Positions 7,290 to 11,849 of a stretch of DNA of 11,849 nt are shown in pieces. The notes beneath the pieces are model-generated. The model did not search any database. It was given only the letters and a program-made list of their open reading frames with translations, and was not told where the DNA came from. The position numbers and the translations under genes were made by a program. Numbering within the stretch: position 1 is the first letter of the stretch; each line of letters starts with the position of its first letter. Origin of the DNA: Acidobacteriota bacterium (GTDB lineage Bacteria > Actinomycetota > Acidimicrobiia > Acidimicrobiales > SHLQ01); NCBI GenBank assembly GCA_022562835.1, contig JADFOM010000049.1:1-11849 (forward strand). The letters run 5' to 3'.

Positions 7290-8531
7290 TCACCAAACGA
7301 GCTGCAGATTATCGATCTGGCGGAGACCGGCCGAGTAGTTTAGTTCGACGCCGTCGGCGATCGAGTAGTTCGGCACGCGTCGATGCCATTCTTCGAGCAC
7401 GACCCGCAACTCCATGCGCGCGAGGTGCGAACCGAGACACCGATGAAGGCCGCCACCGAACGCGAGGTGTTTGTTGACCTCACGGTCGAAATCGACGTCA
7501 TCACCGCCATCCCAGAATTCCTCGTCGGTGTTGGCCGATCCCAACATCACCATGATGGTTGTCCCTGCCTTGATCGGACATCCCCCGAGTTCGGTATCTC
7601 GCGAGGTTATCCTCGGCACTCCTGTCACCGGGGTCTCAAACCGCAGCAGTTCCTCGATTACCGCGTTGACGCGGCTCGGGTCGTCGACTAGCTGCTGACG
7701 CTGCTCAGGGTTCTGCGCGAGAAAGGAAATCATGCAGTCAAGCGACGCAGTAACCGTGTCGAGGCCGGCGAGGAAGAACAGATAGCCGATGTCGACAACG
7801 TCGTCGGGGGTGAGCCGATGACCATCGACCTCCGAGCTAAGGAAACCAGAAAGGAAATCGTCCTGCGGGTTCTCCACGCGCTCGGCGACGACCGCTTCTA
7901 GCACCTCATAGATACGTGCGCCGGTCTCGTCGCGTACATCGGTGTCGGTCTTGTCCGCGGTGGCCTGCGGGCGGATGATCCCGTCCTTGAGTGCGATGAA
8001 CTCAGCCGCTCGTTCAAGCGGGAGGCCGAGGAGTTCGAGAAACACCGTGCTCGGCAGCGGCTCGGCAATCGCCTTGTCGAAGTTGCAGGTGCCGTCGTCG
8101 ACGACCTTTTCGATCAGGTCGGCAGCCAGCGCTCGGGTGCGGTCCTCGAGCAGAGCTACCTTCTTCGGCGAGAACAGCGGGTCGAGAATCTTGCGGAACT
8201 TCGCGTGGTCTGGCGGGTCGATCTGCAGAGGGATGAGTGGCCGTTTCTGGCCGATCTCCACCGCCTCCTCGCGTGACGAGTACACCTCGGGGTTTCGCAA
8301 AACCTCTATGACGTCCTCGTGACGCCAAACCATCGTCATCGAAATCTCGCCCAGATCGACGTTGGTGACCGGATCGGCATCGCGCATTGCCTTGTACATC
8401 AGTTGAGGGCAAGCTGCCATCGCCGGGTCGCCCATCATTGCAAGGGCGTCAGGAGACCCATCGACGTCAGCGGGATCGGCGTCGCTGAGTCCTTGATTAC
8501 CGGTCTCGGTCTTCGCTTCGTTGTCGCTCAT
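7290..8531 (-). CDS. Cytochrome P450 monooxygenase (soluble bacterial class I type)
   Basis: A 413-residue heme enzyme that would insert one oxygen atom into the substrate using electrons from the ferredoxin encoded directly before it. Numbered from MSDNEAKTE: the I-helix motif is FFLAGLDTV with AGLDT at 255-259, ExxR in EELLR is E294-R297, and the heme loop FGGGLHRCLGSHLARME has the axial Cys at 365. The BC-region IPLQIDPPDHAKFRKILDPLFSP is also standard. There is no membrane anchor, and length matches soluble bacterial P450s. I chose ATG 8531 because it overlaps the ferredoxin stop as ATGA and has AGAGGA just upstream. An upstream in-frame codon at 8564 would add 11 basic residues and run into the ferredoxin gene. 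The first 35 or so residues are acidic and poorly conserved in look. I cannot assign a CYP family from sequence alone. Confidence 0.96.
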   Translation of the reverse strand: MSDNEAKTETGNQGLSDADPADVDGSPDALAMMGDPAMAACPQLMYKAMRDADPVTNVDLGEISMTMVWRHEDVIEVLRNPEVYSSREEAVEIGQKRPLIPLQIDPPDHAKFRKILDPLFSPKKVALLEDRTRALAADLIEKVVDDGTCNFDKAIAEPLPSTVFLELLGLPLERAAEFIALKDGIIRPQATADKTDTDVRDETGARIYEVLEAVVAERVENPQDDFLSGFLSSEVDGHRLTPDDVVDIGYLFFLAGLDTVTASLDCMISFLAQNPEQRQQLVDDPSRVNAVIEELLRFETPVTGVPRITSRDTELGGCPIKAGTTIMVMLGSANTDEEFWDGGDDVDFDREVNKHLAFGGGLHRCLGSHLARMELRVVLEEWHRRVPNYSIADGVELNYSAGLRQIDNLQLVW

Positions 8532-8722
8532 GATTCCTCTATTGTGATCGCGTCTTCGGGACAATTGTTCGCGCCCCGTCGGGCGTTATCTTCGAGTTGT
8601 TTCGGAACGTCGGTGAAGCGTTCGATTCCGTAACCATCGTCGTCACAGTCGTAGACCTCGGGGGCCAACGCGTAGCAGCGTCCGTGGCCCTGGCAGAGTT
8701 CTCGGTTGATGTGAACCTTCAC
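8528..8722 (-). CDS. Small [3Fe-4S]-type ferredoxin, likely P450 redox partner
   Basis: A 64-residue ferredoxin that would pass single electrons to the P450. The cluster motif is C10-x2-H13-x2-C16 near the N-terminus and C54-P near the C-terminus. The second Cys of the usual pattern is therefore His, as in known actinobacterial P450-linked ferredoxins, so a [3Fe-4S] cluster or an unusual His-associated cluster is expected. The rest (ITIEES end, acidic DCDDDGYG middle) matches this small family in length and character. The start is GTG 8722, overlapping the amidohydrolase stop as GTGA. No good Shine-Dalgarno is visible, so translation probably depends on coupling. The stop overlaps the P450 start as ATGA. 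That tight packing between amidohydrolase and P450 supports joint expression. No ferredoxin reductase is in the window. Confidence 0.93.
   Translation of the reverse strand: MKVHINRELCQGHGRCYALAPEVYDCDDDGYGIERFTDVPKQLEDNARRGANNCPEDAITIEES
8535..8540 (-). promoter_or_regulatory. Ribosome binding site for the P450 start
   Basis: On the minus strand AGAGGA lies 3 bases before ATG 8531 and inside the last codons of the ferredoxin (Glu-Glu-Ser). Together with the ATGA overlap it favours 8531 as the P450 start over the longer frame at 8564. Confidence 0.5.
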
Positions 8723-9903
8723 GAGGCGATGCCAAGAAGGTCTTTGAGGTTGCCTCCCATGATCTTGGCCACATCTGGTTCGCTGAGCGACGCTGGTAAG
8801 TCGTCGACAAACGCAACCGGGTTGGCGAGGCCCTCTGGATGTGGATAGTCCGAGCCGAACAGCAGTCGGTCCGGACTCATGATCTCGATCAAACCCTCAA
8901 GCGCATCTTCCCAGAAGGGATTCACGTAGACGTTACGGGTGAACGACTCAACCGGGTGCTCGTCAAACTCCTGCGGCATATTCTTGTAGATGCCTTCAAG
9001 TCCCTCGACGAGCGGCTTGACCCACGTCCCGCCGTTCTCGATGGTGGCGATGCGCAAGTCGGGGAAGCGAGTGAACGCTCCGTGACAGACCATTGCATTC
9101 ATCATGTCGGTGATCGCCCGGTTCTTCATGACGAGGAAACGAAACGGATTCGGCTTGAACGGCAGCATCTCGCCCCCGCCCTCCCAGATTCCGGACAGGT
9201 CGGCGTATCCGGAATCAGACGAATGCATCCCCACGAGCACTCCGGCTTCTTGCACACGCGCCCAGAACGGATCGAACTCGCTCAGCCCTGGCGACCGAGG
9301 TCCGCGTAGACCCCAAGCGGGTGCCGGGCGGATCAGGATGCAGCGAGCACCTTTGTCGAGACACCACTCGAGTTCCTCGATCGCCTTTTCTACGATGGGC
9401 AGCGCAATCACCGGTGTGGCATAGATTCGATCGTGATAATTGAATGTCCATTCGTCGTACATCCACTCGTTGAGCGCATGCACGGCTGCGTGGGTCAGAT
9501 CGGGATCCTCGCGCATCCGCTCCTCGAGCAGGCTGGCGAGGGTTGGAAACATCAGAGACCCGTCGATGCCCAGGTCGTCTAGATGTGGAAGTCTCGCCTC
9601 GGCGTTGCGTGCCCATTCTGGGCACTTGATCGGGTCGCCGTAGATTTCGCGCAGCGACTTTCCATCGGGGTTCCCGTGCCGGTAGAAGTCCTCTTGGGCC
9701 CCGGGCGCTGCCACGACCTCAAACGTTGGGTTGGGGATGTATTCGGAGATCTGCCCGCGGATCGCGATCTTCGTACGTCCGTTCACCTGAACGTAGGTGA
9801 TCGCGCCCTTGTACTCGCTCGGCAGGTAGCGGGTAAACGCCTCCTCGGTCTCGTACATGTGGTTGTCGGCATCGAAAACCGGAAAGTCGATGGTGCGTTT
9901 CAT
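8719..9903 (-). CDS. Amidohydrolase_2-family metal-dependent hydrolase or decarboxylase
   Basis: A 394-residue TIM-barrel protein of the amidohydrolase-2 type (PF04909 style), which includes ACMSD, gamma-resorcylate decarboxylase and many uncharacterised hydrolases. Candidate metal ligands are D13 and H15 in FDADNHMYE, H227 in VGMHSSD and D352 in LLFGSDYPHPEG. The common HxH pair is not present: the second position is Tyr17, with Glu18 next to it. The D-x-H pair instead resembles the E-x-H pair of the decarboxylase branch. The usual HGGG-like segment after the barrel strand is IENGGTW (288-294), so the His that is often catalytic is missing there, while H274 sits earlier in CHGAFTRFPDLR. GGGGGA lies 8 bases before the ATG. 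The stop overlaps the ferredoxin start as GTGA, tying it to the P450 system. It could act on a P450 product by hydrolysis or decarboxylation. The reaction is not known. Confidence 0.88.
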   Translation of the reverse strand: MKRTIDFPVFDADNHMYETEEAFTRYLPSEYKGAITYVQVNGRTKIAIRGQISEYIPNPTFEVVAAPGAQEDFYRHGNPDGKSLREIYGDPIKCPEWARNAEARLPHLDDLGIDGSLMFPTLASLLEERMREDPDLTHAAVHALNEWMYDEWTFNYHDRIYATPVIALPIVEKAIEELEWCLDKGARCILIRPAPAWGLRGPRSPGLSEFDPFWARVQEAGVLVGMHSSDSGYADLSGIWEGGGEMLPFKPNPFRFLVMKNRAITDMMNAMVCHGAFTRFPDLRIATIENGGTWVKPLVEGLEGIYKNMPQEFDEHPVESFTRNVYVNPFWEDALEGLIEIMSPDRLLFGSDYPHPEGLANPVAFVDDLPASLSEPDVAKIMGGNLKDLLGIAS

Positions 9904-9971
9904 CGCCTCTGTCCCCCAGGATCGAATCAGGTATTGCCGTGCACCTTAACGGTTTCTAACCATCGTGTCAC

Positions 9972-10712
9972 TTAGGGTGCGGACCCGTCGTCTCCTACCG
10001 TGTCGATCACTGCGATGTCGTCGAGGTGGCCCGCGGATCCAACCGCGACCAGGACCGCCTCAGCAACCTGATCCGCGTGCATCATCCCTCCGCCTAGTAC
10101 CCCCGAGTCCACCCATTTGACCAGCGCCTCCTCCATACGATCCGAATCCCAATGCCCTGCGAAGTCCGTCCCAGCGGTGTTGCCGACGACTACCCGAGTG
10201 ACCAACAAACCAGGGAACTCGACCGGAAGACAACGCAACAGCCCATCGAGAGCGATCTTCGAAGTCGAGTACAACGAAAGGTCCGGAAACGGGCGCCGAA
10301 CCGACTTCGATGACAGCGCAATGGCTCGACCGTTCGACGCCAACAGATGTGGTGCAGCTGAGGACATCACCATGGCGGCACCTGTCACATTGGCGGCAAA
10401 GACTCTGCTCCAATCCTCCGCTGTCGCGTCGGCCATCGTCAACAGAGGTGAAACGCCGACGCAATACACAACCGCGTCGAGGCCGCTGAGATGACCAACC
10501 GCTACGTCAACAATACGCTGGGGATCACCATCAAGGGTTACGTCAGCGACGACCGAATGCGCGTCGAGCGTCTCGAGCAGATCGGCTCGTCGCGCCGATC
10601 CAACGACGGCCGCACCGCTGTCGACCGCCATCTGCGCGACCGTTCGCCCTATGCCGCTCGACGCACCCACCACGAGGATCCTCTTGTCGCTGAGGTCAAC
10701 TGAAATCGACAC
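9972..10712 (-). CDS. Short-chain dehydrogenase/reductase (SDR), first gene of the operon
   Basis: A 246-residue NAD(P)-dependent oxidoreductase of the classical SDR fold, likely interconverting an alcohol and a ketone or aldehyde. It has the cofactor motif GASSGIG (16-22), an acidic DV after the third strand (VVADVT), Asn109 in AANVTG, a Ser region LSSKS (133-137) and Y148-x3-K152 in YSTSK, so the catalytic tetrad is present. The NNAG segment is replaced by YCVG (83-86), and the C-terminus lacks the common DGG ending and instead ends VIDTVGDDGSAP. The start is GTG 10712 with GGAG 6 bases upstream. It is separated from the amidohydrolase by 68 bases and would be the promoter-proximal gene. 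Arg41-Arg42 after the second strand (GSARR) hints at NADP(H), as an inference. Substrate unknown. It could oxidise a P450-derived alcohol. Confidence 0.9.
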   Translation of the reverse strand: MSISVDLSDKRILVVGASSGIGRTVAQMAVDSGAAVVGSARRADLLETLDAHSVVADVTLDGDPQRIVDVAVGHLSGLDAVVYCVGVSPLLTMADATAEDWSRVFAANVTGAAMVMSSAAPHLLASNGRAIALSSKSVRRPFPDLSLYSTSKIALDGLLRCLPVEFPGLLVTRVVVGNTAGTDFAGHWDSDRMEEALVKWVDSGVLGGGMMHADQVAEAVLVAVGSAGHLDDIAVIDTVGDDGSAP

Positions 10713-10770
10713 GACTACTCCACATCCGATAGTTCATATAGTCCAACCCACAAGGAACGAAGCTGACATC
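10713..10770. promoter_or_regulatory. 58-base divergent spacer, probable promoter region of the operon and of the plus-strand SDR
   Basis: The two SDR genes are transcribed away from each other across this spacer, so at least one promoter for each direction must lie here or inside the genes. On the plus strand TATAGT (10737-10742) could be a -10 element, with no convincing -35. On the minus strand the overlapping TATATG could serve similarly. The spacer is very short, so the two promoters would overlap and probably compete or be controlled together. No clear operator palindrome is visible and no regulator gene is present nearby. The exact elements are a guess. Confidence 0.4.
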
Positions 10771-11535
10771 ATGACCCATGTTTCCGAACTGTTCGACCTG
10801 AGTGGACGCACCGCGGTGGTAACCGGGGGCAGCCGCGGACTCGGACGGGAAATGGTGCTGGCGTTTGCCGAGCACGGTGCCAACGTCGTAATCGCCAGCC
10901 GCAAGATCGAGAACTGCGAGGCATTGGCAGCCGAGGTCACAGATCGCTTCGGGGTCGAAGCGATGCCCGTGCAGTGTCATGTTGGAAAATGGGACCAAGT
11001 CGACGCCTTGGCCGATGCCGCCTACGAACGATTCGGCTCGATCGAGATCCTCGTCAACAACGCAGGCATGTCACCGCTCTATGACAAGATCACCGACGTC
11101 TCCGAGGAACTTTACGACAAGGTCATGGATGTCAACCTGAAGGGCGCGTTCCGGCTCAGTGCTGTGATCGGTGAGCGCATGCGCGACGCCGGCCGCGGGT
11201 CGATCATCTCCGTGAGTTCATCTGCGGCTATCCGTCCAACACCGGGCGAGTCTGTTTATGCCATGGCCAAGGCGGGCATGCACAACATGACCGACATGTT
11301 CGCGAAGGCATACGGTCCCGAGGTGCGGGTCAACTGCATCATGCCGGGGCCGTTCCTGACCGACATATCCAAGGCATGGGATCTCAAGTCGTTGGAGAAG
11401 TCTTTCAAGAACGCTTTCTCGATGGGCCGAGCCGGCGAACCGCACGAGATCGTCGGAGCCGCCCTCTACTTCGCGTCTGACGCTTCGAGCTACACGACCG
11501 GCGCTGTCCTTCGCATGGACGGCGGCTGGAAGTAG
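10771..11535 (+). CDS. Short-chain dehydrogenase/reductase (SDR), divergent gene
   Basis: A 254-residue classical SDR, the only plus-strand gene. It shows the cofactor motif TGGSRGLG (18-25), NNAG (96-99), Asn122 in DVNLKG, the Ser in SVSSS (147-151), Y163-x3-K167 in YAMAK, PGP after the sixth strand (192-194), and the end VLRMDGGWK. All tetrad residues are present, and length is typical of 3-oxoacyl-ACP-reductase-like or alcohol dehydrogenase SDRs. ASRK (42-45) after the second strand suggests a basic residue near the adenosine ribose and perhaps NADP(H). I chose ATG 10771 because the protein then starts with the usual MTHVSELFDLSGRTAVVTGG. The longer frame from 10651 runs through the spacer into the opposite gene. 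AAGGAA lies about 13 bases upstream, a weak site. It is unclear whether it works with the divergent operon. The shared spacer makes this plausible. Confidence 0.93.
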   Translation: MTHVSELFDLSGRTAVVTGGSRGLGREMVLAFAEHGANVVIASRKIENCEALAAEVTDRFGVEAMPVQCHVGKWDQVDALADAAYERFGSIEILVNNAGMSPLYDKITDVSEELYDKVMDVNLKGAFRLSAVIGERMRDAGRGSIISVSSSAAIRPTPGESVYAMAKAGMHNMTDMFAKAYGPEVRVNCIMPGPFLTDISKAWDLKSLEKSFKNAFSMGRAGEPHEIVGAALYFASDASSYTTGAVLRMDGGWK

Positions 11536-11544
11536 CCCACCCAA

Positions 11545-11616
11545 CCGGTTTTCTGTTTTTCTGACCCCCAGGACGCCCTTTTGGGCACTCTGGGGGTCAG
11601 AAAAACAGAAAACCGG
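11545..11616. terminator. Long inverted repeat between convergent genes, putative bidirectional terminator
   Basis: Left arm 11545-11570 and right arm 11591-11616 are perfect 26-base reverse complements. The centre holds a second stem, GCCC (11575-11578) and GGGC (11583-11586), around a TTTT loop, with two further pairs possible at its base (11571 with 11590, 11572 with 11589) and two mismatches. The RNA would fold into a nearly continuous hairpin of about 72 bases from either strand. It lies 9 bases after the plus-strand SDR stop and 13 bases before the stop of the minus-strand SDR, the position expected for a shared terminator. The T-rich part is in the 5' arm and the A-rich part in the 3' arm for both directions, so no U-tract follows the stem as in a textbook intrinsic terminator. 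Termination is inferred from location. Confidence 0.7.
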
Positions 11617-11629
11617 CAACTCGGGCGCA

Positions 11630-11849
11630 TCAGGGGCGCATGTACCAGCCGCCACTGGCGTTGATGCACTCGCCCGTTACAAACGACGATTCATCCGATA
11701 CAAGCCATGCGACCACATTCGCGATGTCATCGGGGGTGCCGAGCCGCCGCACCGGTGTGTTGTCGGCCTCATCGAGCAACCCAGGCGCCTTGGCATCGAC
11801 GAACCATGTGTGAATGATCCCGGGTGCAACTGCGTTACATCTCACACCG
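11630..11849 (-). CDS. Short-chain dehydrogenase/reductase (SDR), C-terminal part only
   Basis: The last 72 codons or so of a third SDR gene that enters from the right edge, with the N-terminal cofactor and catalytic regions outside the window. The visible protein reads VRCNAVAPGII, the conserved strand and PG turn after the active-site helix. RRLGTPDDIANVVAWLVSDESSFVTGECINASGGW follows, which is the standard SDR C-terminal pattern (GTPxDIA, FLxSDxSSxxTG, xxGG). It ends YMRP and stops with TGA 11632-11630. The GTG near the edge (11845-11843) is an internal Val codon, not a start, since SDR proteins have about 180 residues before it. The gene converges on the divergent SDR across the long hairpin. 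It belongs to a separate transcription unit from the ten-gene operon. The substrate cannot be inferred from this end. Confidence 0.88.
   Translation of the reverse strand, partial: GVRCNAVAPGIIHTWFVDAKAPGLLDEADNTPVRRLGTPDDIANVVAWLVSDESSFVTGECINASGGWYMRP

Noticed and set aside
8532..8564. Eleven-residue N-terminal extension of the P450
   Set aside because: It overlaps the ferredoxin gene and lacks a ribosome site. The ATGA overlap at 8531 is the coherent start.
9912..9918. CCCCCAGG text shared by the spacer before the amidohydrolase, the spacer before the aldehyde dehydrogenase and the hairpin at 11545-11616
   Set aside because: In the two spacers it is explained by the GGGGGA ribosome site. 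The match to the hairpin is short and probably accidental.
10651..10770. Longer N-terminus for the plus-strand SDR
   Set aside because: The extra 40 residues run through the promoter spacer into the opposite gene and resemble no SDR extension. The family start fits 10771.
1..11849. Search for CRISPR repeats, tRNA or rRNA genes, transposases, toxin-antitoxin or phage genes
   Set aside because: None was seen. The window is almost fully coding with metabolic and transport genes.

Overview
The window looks like chromosomal DNA from a high-GC Gram-positive bacterium, most likely an Actinomycetota member and possibly of the Acidimicrobiia type. The evidence is GC-rich coding sequence, GTG as well as ATG starts, GGGGGA/GAGGA-type Shine-Dalgarno sites, a lipoprotein binding protein with a long Asp/Gly/Ser/Thr-rich tether, a His-containing P450 ferredoxin, and many SDR, CoA-transferase and amidohydrolase genes. 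The taxonomic call is an inference from style, not from a marker gene. There is no rRNA, tRNA, CRISPR array, insertion sequence, phage gene or transcription regulator. No gene-free stretch exceeds 100 bases.

Layout. Ten genes lie on the minus strand and read right to left as one apparent operon from 10712 to the left edge. In transcription order they are: an SDR oxidoreductase (10712-9972); a metal-dependent amidohydrolase/decarboxylase-like protein (9903-8719); a small [3Fe-4S]-type ferredoxin (8722-8528); a cytochrome P450 (8531-7290); an aldehyde dehydrogenase (7238-5772); a CaiB/BaiF class III CoA-transferase (5719-4499); a substrate-binding lipoprotein (4409-3036); a fused LivH-LivM permease (3022-911); a LivG-type ATPase (914-135); and the first 46 codons of a LivF-type ATPase (138 to beyond the left edge). 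Four junctions are 4-base stop/start overlaps, and the other gaps are 13 to 89 bases. A second SDR gene (10771-11535, plus strand) diverges from the operon across a 58-base spacer. A third SDR gene, only its C-terminal part, enters from the right edge on the minus strand. Between these two convergent genes lies a long hairpin with perfect 26-base arms.

How the parts may work together (inference). The ABC importer of the branched-chain-amino-acid (HAAT) family would take up a small organic compound. P450 plus ferredoxin would hydroxylate it, SDR and ALDH would oxidise the alcohol through the aldehyde to the acid, and the CoA-transferase would activate the acid. The amidohydrolase-fold protein would do a hydrolysis or decarboxylation step. 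The substrate cannot be named from sequence. No ferredoxin reductase and no beta-oxidation enzyme is present in the window.

The content is a catabolic/transport cluster of known families and I see no defence, phage or novel enzymatic system. The most noteworthy details are the fused permease, the altered metal site of the amidohydrolase, a repeated Shine-Dalgarno module at the two transporter junctions, the cysteine-rich binding protein, and the large hairpin whose T-tracts are on the wrong side for a textbook terminator.
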